Assembly (NCBI GenBank): GCA_003525525.1
Contig: DQED01000183.1
Coordinates: 3,888 to 14,439 of the forward strand
Source: Desulfovibrio sp.
Lineage (GTDB): Bacteria; Desulfobacterota; Desulfovibrionia; Desulfovibrionales; Desulfovibrionaceae
Length of the DNA: 10,552 nt
Reading direction: 5' to 3'
A model generated the notes under the pieces. The model was given only the letters and a program-made list of their open reading frames with translations. It did no database searches and had not been told where the DNA came from. The stretch's first letter is position 1; each line of letters starts with the position of its first letter. Made by a program: the position numbers and the translations under genes. This document shows positions 1 through 5,534 of this stretch, one piece after another.

Positions 1-912
1 AACCTCTTCGGCAAGGGCTACCACGCCAAGTTCCAGGGCATGTTCAGCGGCAAGTCCAGCCGCGGCATCCTGTCGTTCACCAACCCGCGCGTCTACGACT
101 CCAACCTGGCCATAGGCGCGGACGTCTACCAGGTCTACAAGGCCTACGACGACTTCAAGAAATCGACTTCCGGCGGCAAGCTCCGCTTCGCGTATCCGCT
201 CGGCGAATACACGGTGCTGTCCTGGGATTACCGCCTGGATCATTACCACATCTACCACACCAACTGGAACGCTTCGAGTGTCATCCAGCAGTCGGCCGGC
301 TGGCACTGGGCCAGTTCGGTGTTCGCCCAGATCGACCGCGACACCATCGACAGCGCCACCAAGCCCACCAAGGGCACCAAGAACACCCTGTCCCTGGAAT
401 ACGCCGGCGGCATCGTGGGCGGCGACGACGCCTTCGTGAAGCCGATGTTCACCTCGAACTTCTTCTATCCGCTGCCGCTCGACCTGGTCTTTCACTGGCG
501 CGGCCAGGCCGGTGTGATCTTCCCCAACGCCGGCGGCGACATCCCGGTCTACGAGCGCTACTACCTCGGCGGCATCAACAACGTGCGCGGCTACGAGGTG
601 GACAAGATCTCGCCGAAAGACCCCTGGACCCACGAGCGCATCGGCGGCAAGGCCGAGGCCTTCACCAACTTCGAGACCATCTTCCCCATCAGCAAGTCCG
701 TCGGCCTGCTCGGCGTCGTCTTCTTCGACGCCGGCAATGCCTGGCGCAATTACGACGACGTCAGCTTCGACTTCTACAAAAGCGTCGGCGCGGGACTGCG
801 CTGGTACTCGCCGATGGGCCTCATCCGCGTGGAATACGGCTACGGCCTCGATGCCTCGGATCACCACATGCAGCCGTCGCAGATCGGCTTCTCCATGGGG
901 CAGACCTTCTAA
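1..912 (+). CDS. bamA: BamA (Omp85) outer-membrane beta-barrel assembly factor, C-terminal part
   Basis: BamA is the core of the BAM complex, which folds and inserts beta-barrel proteins into the outer membrane. The frame is open from base 1, so the 5' end (POTRA domains and first barrel strands) lies outside the window; 303 residues remain. Visible are alternating aromatic/polar beta strands (YTVLSWDYRLDHY), the YYLGGINNVRGYE segment at about nt 559-600, which carries the VRG(F/Y) motif of barrel loop 6, and later strands such as LLGVVFFDAGNAW. The protein ends GFSMGQTF with a terminal Phe, the usual outer-membrane beta-signal. Downstream skp fits the common bamA-skp-fabZ order. The family assignment is firm; only the N-terminal extent is unknown. 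Confidence 0.95.
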   Translation, partial: NLFGKGYHAKFQGMFSGKSSRGILSFTNPRVYDSNLAIGADVYQVYKAYDDFKKSTSGGKLRFAYPLGEYTVLSWDYRLDHYHIYHTNWNASSVIQQSAGWHWASSVFAQIDRDTIDSATKPTKGTKNTLSLEYAGGIVGGDDAFVKPMFTSNFFYPLPLDLVFHWRGQAGVIFPNAGGDIPVYERYYLGGINNVRGYEVDKISPKDPWTHERIGGKAEAFTNFETIFPISKSVGLLGVVFFDAGNAWRNYDDVSFDFYKSVGAGLRWYSPMGLIRVEYGYGLDASDHHMQPSQIGFSMGQTF

Positions 913-966
913 ACACGGAACGGAACGGATCGGCCCGCGGCCAGGCGGCCCGGGCGCGTGTCGCAA

Positions 967-1011
967 GGTCGGCCGCGGCGTACCGACAAAACCGGTGTGC
1001 CGCGGCCGGCT
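967..1011 (+). other. Long stable hairpin in the bamA-skp intergenic region
   Basis: The bases 967-985 pair with 993-1011 in 19 consecutive pairs (four of them G-U), closing a 7-base loop ACAAAAC. The core GGCCGCGGC/GCCGCGGCC is perfect. No T-run follows, so it is not a standard intrinsic terminator. A second small hairpin follows at 1031-1049 (CGGACGG/CCGTCCG, 5-base loop). A role in mRNA stability or in partial uncoupling of skp from bamA is possible; this is inference. Confidence 0.6.
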
Positions 1012-1077
1012 GGTCACCAAGCTAGACAACCGGACGGCAGGACCGTCCGAAACACGGAACGAGCAAGGAGTCGAGTC

Positions 1078-1584
1078 ATGGGCGTTTTGATGCGGACGTT
1101 TATTGTTTTGGCCGTTTTGGTCATGCCGGTGGCGGCGTTTGCCCAGGGCAAGATCGGCATCATCAACCTCGATGAAGCCCTGTCCAACTCCAGCGCAGGC
1201 AAGTCGGCTCTCTCCGGCCTCAAAAGCCGCTTCGAGTCCCGGGAAAAGGCCATTGCCGCCCAGGGCGACGATCTCAAGAAAATGCAGGACGAGCTGCAGA
1301 AAAAGAGCGTGGCCCTGTCCCAGGACGCCATGAAGTCCAAGGCCGCCGATTTCGAGGCCAAGGCCCGCAAGTACCTCGACGACCGCAACAAGCTCCAGCA
1401 GGAAGAGCAGCAGGCCCAGCAGTCCGTGTTGCAGCCCCTGCTGTCCCGCCTGCAGAAGGTCGTGACGGAATACGCGTCCAAAAACGGCTACACCGTGATT
1501 CTCGAAGCCCGCAGCGTTCCGTATTATGATCCCAAGATGGACGTGACCGCCGCGGTGCGGGCGCAGTTCGACTCGGCCAAGTAA
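1078..1584 (+). CDS. skp: Skp/OmpH-family periplasmic chaperone
   Basis: Skp holds unfolded outer-membrane proteins in the periplasm and hands them to the BAM complex. The 168-residue product starts with a signal peptide: a short basic start (MGVLMR), a hydrophobic core to about residue 18 and a likely cleavage after AFA at residue 22. The mature protein begins QGKIGIINLDEAL, matching the Skp start (IGxVdxxxaL), followed by a long charged helical stretch (about residues 50-125) that forms the tentacle coiled coil, and a C-terminal strand segment (GYTVILEARSVPYYDP) typical of the family. The ATG at 1078 is chosen because AAGGAG lies 7 bases before it and the signal peptide starts there; a second ATG at 1090 has no well-placed site, and upstream in-frame codons from 958 lie in the structured intergenic region. 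It sits directly after bamA, its functional partner. Confidence 0.93.
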   Translation: MGVLMRTFIVLAVLVMPVAAFAQGKIGIINLDEALSNSSAGKSALSGLKSRFESREKAIAAQGDDLKKMQDELQKKSVALSQDAMKSKAADFEAKARKYLDDRNKLQQEEQQAQQSVLQPLLSRLQKVVTEYASKNGYTVILEARSVPYYDPKMDVTAAVRAQFDSAK

Positions 1585-1659
1585 GCCCTTCCGGGCCGCT
1601 CCTCCGGCGCGCGCAGCGCCTGCCGGAGCCGGGCGGCGTCTTAGCAGTCCAGAATCCAC

Positions 1660-1691
1660 GGGCCGAAGCGGTTGGCGCTTCGGCCCTTTTT
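1660..1691 (+). terminator. Intrinsic terminator between skp and fabZ
   Basis: A perfect 10-bp stem GGGCCGAAGC / GCTTCGGCCC (1660-1669 with 1677-1686) with a 7-base loop is followed by TTTTT (1687-1691). It lies about 75 bases after the skp stop and ends 9 bases before the fabZ ribosome binding site, leaving no room for a promoter between terminator and gene. It could therefore end the bamA-skp transcript or act as an attenuator in the fabZ leader. Confidence 0.85.
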
Positions 1692-1712
1692 CCACGCAAA
1701 AGGGAGAACGCC

Positions 1713-2186
1713 ATGCCGGCAAATCCTGGCGACGCCATCGCCATCACGGAAATTTTCGCGCTGCTGCCCCACCGCTACCCCTTCCTGCTGGTGGACCGCG
1801 TCACGGCGTTCGTCCCGGGAGAGTCGATCACCGCCATCAAGAACGTGACCATCAACGAGCCCTTTTTCCAGGGCCATTTCCCGGGCGCGCCCGTCATGCC
1901 GGGCATGCTCATCCTCGAAGCCCTGGCGCAGGCCGGGGGCGTGCTTGTCTCCAAGAGCCTCGAGGGCCCCCTGGGCGACCGCATCTTCATGTTCACGGGA
2001 GTGGAAAAGGCAAAATTCCGTCGGCCCGTGGTGCCGGGCGACCAGCTGACCCTGCGCTGTTTCGATCTCAAGCGCCGCATGACCCTGTGCCGCATGCGCG
2101 CCGAAGCGAGCGTCGAGGGCGTGCTGGTGGCGGAGGCCGAACTGTCGGCCGCCGTGGTGGACAAGAAGGCCGCCGGACTCGGCTGA
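1713..2186 (+). CDS. fabZ: 3-hydroxyacyl-ACP dehydratase FabZ
   Basis: FabZ removes water from beta-hydroxyacyl-ACP in the fatty-acid elongation cycle, a cytosolic step that shares its substrate with lipid A synthesis. The 157-residue protein is full length for the family. The hot-dog-fold signatures are intact: LLPHRYPFLLVDRV near residues 17-30, NEPFFQGHFPGAPVMPG at 48-64 with the catalytic His55, and LILEALAQAGG with the catalytic Glu69. The ATG is preceded by AGGGAG at 6 bases. In many Gram-negative bacteria this gene follows skp and lpxD; here no lpxD lies between and no lpxA follows, because the next gene converges from the other strand. A terminator directly upstream suggests its expression depends on read-through or on a promoter upstream of that hairpin. 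Confidence 0.95.
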   Translation: MPANPGDAIAITEIFALLPHRYPFLLVDRVTAFVPGESITAIKNVTINEPFFQGHFPGAPVMPGMLILEALAQAGGVLVSKSLEGPLGDRIFMFTGVEKAKFRRPVVPGDQLTLRCFDLKRRMTLCRMRAEASVEGVLVAEAELSAAVVDKKAAGLG

Positions 2187-2219
2187 GGCCGCGGCGCGTC
2201 GCGTAAGGGGCGCGCCTCA
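2184..2219. terminator. Weak hairpin spanning two convergent stop codons
   Basis: TGAGGC at 2184-2189 is the reverse complement of GCCTCA at 2214-2219, so the stop codon of fabZ and that of the convergent HD-GYP gene would pair at the base of one hairpin. The interior is GC-rich with a bulge. There is no T-run, so bidirectional termination here is only a possibility. Confidence 0.3.
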
Positions 2220-3944
2220 GGCCTGCCGGCTCGCCAGGAAGGCCGGCAGGTCCAGACGGTCGCCGAGAAGCCGGCAGGCCGCCTCCACGCGGTCGATGTT
2301 GGCTTCGAGCAGCGCCACGAGTTTGGCGTCGATGCGGCCGGCCCCGGCTTCCTGCCAGAGGATGCCGAGGGCCTTTTCGCGCGGCAGGGCGGGTTTGTAA
2401 TGGCGGGCCATGGTGATGGCGTCGTAGATGTCCACGATGGCGATGATGCGGCTTTGCAGCAGGATGGCGTCGCCCTTGAGCCCGGCGGGGTAGCCCGAGC
2501 CGTCCAGGCGCTCGTGGTGCTGGGAAATGATGTCGAGCAGGCGCGACATGTTTTCCGGGAAGGGGATGTGGCGCAGAATGCGGTGGGATTCCGCCGGATG
2601 CCGCTCGATTTCCCGGCGTTCCTCAGGGGTCAGGTTGCCGCGCGCGATGAGCAGGCAGGCGGTTTCCTGCTCGCTTAGCAGCGGCATTTCCCGGTCGCCC
2701 ACGCGGATCCTGCGCGCGCCGAGTCCGGCCACGAAGGCCGCGTCGTCGCGTCCCACCGCATCTCCGGCATTGATGCGCGACAGGCGCTCGAATTCCTCGG
2801 GATCGTATTTCCCCGTTGCCAGGGCCTCCAGGGCCAGCCGCTGCGCGATGACCTGCATGACGCCGTGCGACAGGCGCGTGGCCTTGGTCAGCACTTCCTC
2901 GCGGATGCCGATCTTTCCCACGTCGTGCAGGAGCCCCGCGAACAGGAGTTCCTCGATGTCGTGGGGGGAAAACCGCACGTCCGGGAAGGCGCTTTCGTCC
3001 TGGTGCACGACCGTGGCCAGGGCCACGCCGAGCTGGGCCACCCGTTTGGAGTGGCCGGCGGTGTAGGGGTCGCGCGCGTCGATGGCCGTGGCCAACGCCT
3101 GCATGAGCGAATTGATCAGCGTCTGCACGGCCTCGAAATGCAGCGCGTTGCCGAGGGCCGTGCCGGCCACGGCAGCCAGGGTGCCGACGTATTGCAGGTG
3201 GTTGGCCTCGAAGCGCACGGCGGATGCCGCGCCGAGCGCCAGCATGCCGACACAGCGGTTGGCCGCGCACAAGGGATAGAGCAGCAGGGAGCGCACGCCG
3301 GCTTCGCCGCGCCAGCGCCGGTCCCGATCCAGGTCGTTGACGATTTCGCCCTTGTGGCTGCGGGCCACTTCCGCGAAAAGCGTGGAATGGGCCGTTGCGG
3401 CCAGGTTCAGGCCGAGTTCGTCGCCATCGGCGTAAAAAGGAACGTATTCGTTTGCTTCGGGCGGTCGCAGGAAGACCATGCCGACTTCTGCGGGAAGCTC
3501 GCCGCGGCGGCATTCCGCAAGCAGGGCCTGGGCCACATCGCGCGGACGCAAGGAACCGTTGAGTCCGAGCGTCGCCCGGTGGAGCAGGGAGACTTCGCGA
3601 TATTTGCCGAGCAGTTCCGTGGCCAGGCTGCGCTTGGCGGCTTCGCCCGCGATGGCGTGCTCGAGCATGTCGGCCGTGAACCGCGCCACGGCGGCAATGT
3701 CGCGCGCGGGACATCCGGCGTTTGCGCCCGCCGCGGGCGCGCAGTCGAGATAGCCGATGAGGTCGCCGTCGAGGCGGAGTGCCTCGCTATGGCAGCTGCC
3801 GGGCGGCGGCGCGCCGGTTTCCCGGACGCTCACGCGCCAAAGTGGGCCGAGAAAGCACGCGGCGCTTTCCAGCAAGGGGGAGATGACCTTTTTCTTGAGC
3901 AGGCGGCGCAGCGGAACCATGGACGTCGGCGCCTCGCCGGTCAA
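2217..3944 (-). CDS. GAF domain / HD-GYP cyclic-di-GMP phosphodiesterase
   Basis: Predicted cytosolic hydrolase of the second messenger c-di-GMP, 575 residues. Residues about 110-270 look like a GAF sensor domain. The HD-GYP domain follows: GHSKRV at 297-302, HDVGKIGI with the metal pair His340-Asp341, ERHP with His449, HHERLDGSGYP at 476-486 (the GYP motif), and DIYDAITMARHY at 505-516. HD to the next His is 109 residues, whereas RpfG has about 29, so roughly 80 residues are inserted inside the catalytic domain (about 356-437). The first usable codon is TTG at 3944, overlapping the receiver gene's TGA (TTGA), which suggests translational coupling; an ATG at 3920 would shorten it by eight residues. 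Neither start has a strong ribosome site. The protein is probably controlled by the receiver encoded just upstream. Confidence 0.9.
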   Translation of the reverse strand: MTGEAPTSMVPLRRLLKKKVISPLLESAACFLGPLWRVSVRETGAPPPGSCHSEALRLDGDLIGYLDCAPAAGANAGCPARDIAAVARFTADMLEHAIAGEAAKRSLATELLGKYREVSLLHRATLGLNGSLRPRDVAQALLAECRRGELPAEVGMVFLRPPEANEYVPFYADGDELGLNLAATAHSTLFAEVARSHKGEIVNDLDRDRRWRGEAGVRSLLLYPLCAANRCVGMLALGAASAVRFEANHLQYVGTLAAVAGTALGNALHFEAVQTLINSLMQALATAIDARDPYTAGHSKRVAQLGVALATVVHQDESAFPDVRFSPHDIEELLFAGLLHDVGKIGIREEVLTKATRLSHGVMQVIAQRLALEALATGKYDPEEFERLSRINAGDAVGRDDAAFVAGLGARRIRVGDREMPLLSEQETACLLIARGNLTPEERREIERHPAESHRILRHIPFPENMSRLLDIISQHHERLDGSGYPAGLKGDAILLQSRIIAIVDIYDAITMARHYKPALPREKALGILWQEAGAGRIDAKLVALLEANIDRVEAACRLLGDRLDLPAFLASRQA

Positions 3945-4327
3945 TCGGCGATGCCCAGCAGTTCCCTGGCCACGCGCAGGACTTCGTCGGGATCAAAGGG
4001 TTTGGTCATGTACCTGGCCGCTCCCAGGTCGAGTCCCTGGCGGCGGTCCACTTCCTGTCCCTTGGCGGTCAGGAGCACGATGCCGATGCCGGTGATGGAC
4101 GGGTCTTCCTTGACGTGTTGGCAGACCTCGTAGCCATTGAGCTTGGGCATCATGATGTCCAGGAACACGACGTCGGGTTTTTCGGAACGGATGAGCGCCA
4201 ACCCCTCCTCGCCGTTTTGGGCGGAAAGAATGGTCACGCCGTGATCCTCTTCCAGTTCCTCGAGCGTCTGCTCCAGGAGCATGCGGATATGCACCTCATC
4301 ATCGACGATGAGAATCTTGCCGGGCAT
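3941..4327 (-). CDS. Stand-alone CheY-like response-regulator receiver
   Basis: A single receiver domain of 128 residues with no output domain. The acidic pocket Asp9-Asp10 (ILIVDDE), the phosphoacceptor Asp57 (VVFLDIMMPKLNGYEV), Thr87 (LLTAKG) and Lys109 (YMTKPFDPDE) are all present, so it should be phosphorylated by a histidine kinase that is not in this window. The ATG at 4327 is chosen because AAGGAG stands 7 bases before it and the domain begins right there; a longer open frame to 4468 runs through the promoter. It overlaps the downstream HD-GYP gene by four bases. This pairing resembles an RpfG protein split into two chains, so the likely output is c-di-GMP turnover, by inference. Confidence 0.93.
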   Translation of the reverse strand: MPGKILIVDDEVHIRMLLEQTLEELEEDHGVTILSAQNGEEGLALIRSEKPDVVFLDIMMPKLNGYEVCQHVKEDPSITGIGIVLLTAKGQEVDRRQGLDLGAARYMTKPFDPDEVLRVARELLGIAD

Positions 4328-4361
4328 GCGTGTCTCCTTGGGGTAGCGCCAACCGGACCTG

Positions 4362-4390
4362 ATAGTAGGTAAACGCGCGAGCATTTGCAA
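4362..4390 (-). promoter_or_regulatory. Sigma-70-type promoter for the receiver/HD-GYP operon
   Basis: On the minus strand TTGCAA (4390-4385) and TACTAT (4367-4362) are separated by exactly 17 bases. Transcription would start near 4355, giving a leader of about 28 bases with the AAGGAG site before the ATG at 4327. Confidence 0.7.
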
Positions 4391-4664
4391 GGCGTTGGAC
4401 GGGATTCCGTGGTGAAAACCAGCCGATTTGACAGGATAAAACTGCCTCGAGGACACGGCGGGGCGCAATTGCTTGGGAAAAACACCAAATAAATGAGGAG
4501 CTAAAATACCGGGTGGAAAGGGTATGCCGATTAAGAAGATACCAAAAAAATCGGCGGGTCGTTCGCAGGCCGCGACGAAAAAGGGCGCGGTCGCATGGCG
4601 ACGAAAGGTCGGGACCGTGCTGTGTCAGGCTGGCGGCGAGCGCTTGGGAAATGCGGCGGGCGGA
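4391..4664. other. Gene-poor interval with an AT-rich patch
   Basis: No gene can be supported here. Bases about 4478-4560 are clearly AT-richer than the rest of the window. A plus-strand frame opens at ATG 4524 with a Lys/Arg-rich start (MPIKKIPKKSAGRSQAATKKG), but its 3' half runs antisense through the HesB-like gene at 4665-4994 and the purine run before its ATG is too close to be a normal ribosome site. It may be a gene remnant. GCGACGAAA occurs twice between 4570 and 4610. A TTGACA at 4428-4433 (plus) has no matching -10. Confidence 0.4.
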
Positions 4665-4994
4665 TCAGTGGGAGCAAGTGCCGCCGCAATTGCCGCCGGC
4701 TTCGGAGAAGTCGAGGCTCGAGGCGATGGCGAACCCTTGCTCCCCGCAGTCCACGGCCAGGGGGGCGGCCTGTTGGAAAAGCTGGCGGTTGACGACGATG
4801 CGCCAGCCGTCCCGGGTAAAGGAGACGTCTTCGGCTTCCGGTTCGGCTGCGGCGAGTTCCAGGCGCGGGCCGTCGTCGCTTAAAAACGACAGGAACACGC
4901 GCAGGCACGGCCGGACCGCGCCGGCGAAAAGGGCGGCAAGCGCGGCGCTGGCCGCCGGGGACAGGCTGAAGAGATCGTCTTCGCGAATATCCAT
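4665..4994 (-). CDS. Divergent IscA/HesB-like protein lacking the central Cys pair
   Basis: A 109-residue paralogue of the two proteins encoded upstream. It shares RVxL, the GP(R/S)L step, a WRIVV..LF..AAPLAVD segment parallel to YTFVV..EL..A.PI.VD, GF.I.SSL and a Cys-containing tail (NCGGTCSH, Cys103 and Cys107). Where the neighbours have GGCC or GG-Sec-A, this one has LSDD, so the usual central ligand or redox position is lost; Cys30 and Cys83 are its only other cysteines. A-type IscA proteins bind iron or Fe-S clusters for transfer, but that job is doubtful here. The ATG at 4994 has no ribosome binding site (CCCCC precedes it) and appears to coincide with the transcription start. It has its own promoter and lies behind the terminator of the Cys paralogue. 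Confidence 0.8.
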   Translation of the reverse strand: MDIREDDLFSLSPAASAALAALFAGAVRPCLRVFLSFLSDDGPRLELAAAEPEAEDVSFTRDGWRIVVNRQLFQQAAPLAVDCGEQGFAIASSLDFSEAGGNCGGTCSH

Positions 4995-5000
4995 GGGGGA

Positions 5001-5029
5001 TTTTTACGGACGGCCGGACGGACTGTCAA
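5001..5029 (-). promoter_or_regulatory. Promoter giving a probable leaderless mRNA
   Basis: On the minus strand a consensus TTGACA (5029-5024) stands 17 bases before TAAAAA (5006-5001). The expected start, about 7 bases beyond the -10 box, falls on the A of the ATG at 4994. This agrees with the absence of a ribosome binding site. Confidence 0.6.
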
Positions 5030-5035
5030 TCAGGC

Positions 5036-5064
5036 AAAAAAAAGGACCGGCCTGGGCCGGTCCT
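5036..5064 (-). terminator. Strong intrinsic terminator after the Cys-type HesB gene
   Basis: Read on the minus strand, AGGACCGGCC (5064-5055) folds back on GGCCGGTCCT (5052-5043) and is followed directly by an uninterrupted T-run (5043-5036). It begins 23 bases after the stop codon at 5087-5089 and separates this gene from the promoter of the next paralogue. Confidence 0.9.
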
Positions 5065-5086
5065 GGAAAAGGCGCATGCATCGGGA

Positions 5087-5416
5087 CTAGGAGCAGGAAC
5101 CGCCGCAAGAGCCGCCGCCGCAGGAGCCGCTCCCGCAGGAGCCGCCGCCGAGCTGGAGGCTCGAGCCCACGCTGAAGCCGTAGTCGGTCATGTCCACCGT
5201 GATGGGGCTGGCCATGGCCATGAGTTCCTTCTCCACCACGAACGTGTAGCCGTTCACGTCGAAAACATCGTCGTTTTCGCGAGGTTCATCCAGAGCCAGC
5301 GTCAGGGACGGGCCGCAGCAGCCGCCCTTGTTGAGGTAGACGCGAATGGGCGCTCTTTGCTTGTCGGCAAAATAGTTGTCGAGTTCGGCGCGAGCCGTGT
5401 CCGTCATGGAAACCAT
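5087..5416 (-). CDS. IscA/HesB-family protein, Cys form
   Basis: A 109-residue A-type (IscA/HesB/ErpA-like) protein. The core runs PIRVYLNKGGCCGP with Cys33-Cys34, then LTLALDEPRENDDVFDVNGYTFVVE, PITVDMTDYGFSVGSSLQL and a Gly/Ser/Cys-rich tail with Cys94, Cys99, Cys104 and Cys108. The tail replaces the CGCG ending of classical IscA and gives several possible metal ligands. Family members bind iron or Fe-S clusters; the exact role of this Cys-tailed branch is not known to me. The start at 5416 has TGGAGG 6 bases upstream and aligns with the start of the Sec paralogue; an inner ATG at 5407 would lose three residues. It is closely related to the Sec protein encoded upstream and ends in a strong terminator. 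Confidence 0.9.
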   Translation of the reverse strand: MVSMTDTARAELDNYFADKQRAPIRVYLNKGGCCGPSLTLALDEPRENDDVFDVNGYTFVVEKELMAMASPITVDMTDYGFSVGSSLQLGGGSCGSGSCGGGSCGGSCS

Positions 5417-5449
5417 AGCAATCCTCCAGGCGAGAGTTGCCAAAGGGGT

Positions 5450-5514
5450 AATCACCGAAGATTGGCTTGTCAAATAAGCCCGCCCGATGGACGGCTGGCG
5501 AATCTTCGGTGATT
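5450..5514. repeat. 14-bp perfect inverted repeat at the Cys-type HesB promoter
   Basis: AATCACCGAAGATT at 5450-5463 is repeated inverted as AATCTTCGGTGATT at 5501-5514, with 37 bases between. A consensus -35 TTGACA (minus strand, 5473-5468) lies between the arms, and the downstream arm occupies the spacer up to a poor -10 candidate (TACCCC, 5450-5445). No T-run follows, so a protein-binding operator is more likely than a terminator. Alternatively it could form a long-looped hairpin in the transcript of the Sec paralogue. Confidence 0.6.
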
Positions 5515-5534
5515 CCCTATGGTTTCGACGGAGT

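Noticed and set aside
958..1077. N-terminal extension of Skp from an in-frame GTG at 958
   Set aside because: It would bury the signal peptide behind 40 Arg-rich residues; the ATG at 1078 has a good ribosome site.
2865..4133. 422-residue plus-strand frame
   Set aside because: It is the antisense shadow of the HD-GYP and receiver genes in GC-rich DNA and has no recognisable motif.
5450..5514. Inverted repeat as an intrinsic terminator for the selenoprotein gene
   Set aside because: The arms are 37 bases apart and no T-run follows on either strand; an operator or other role fits better.
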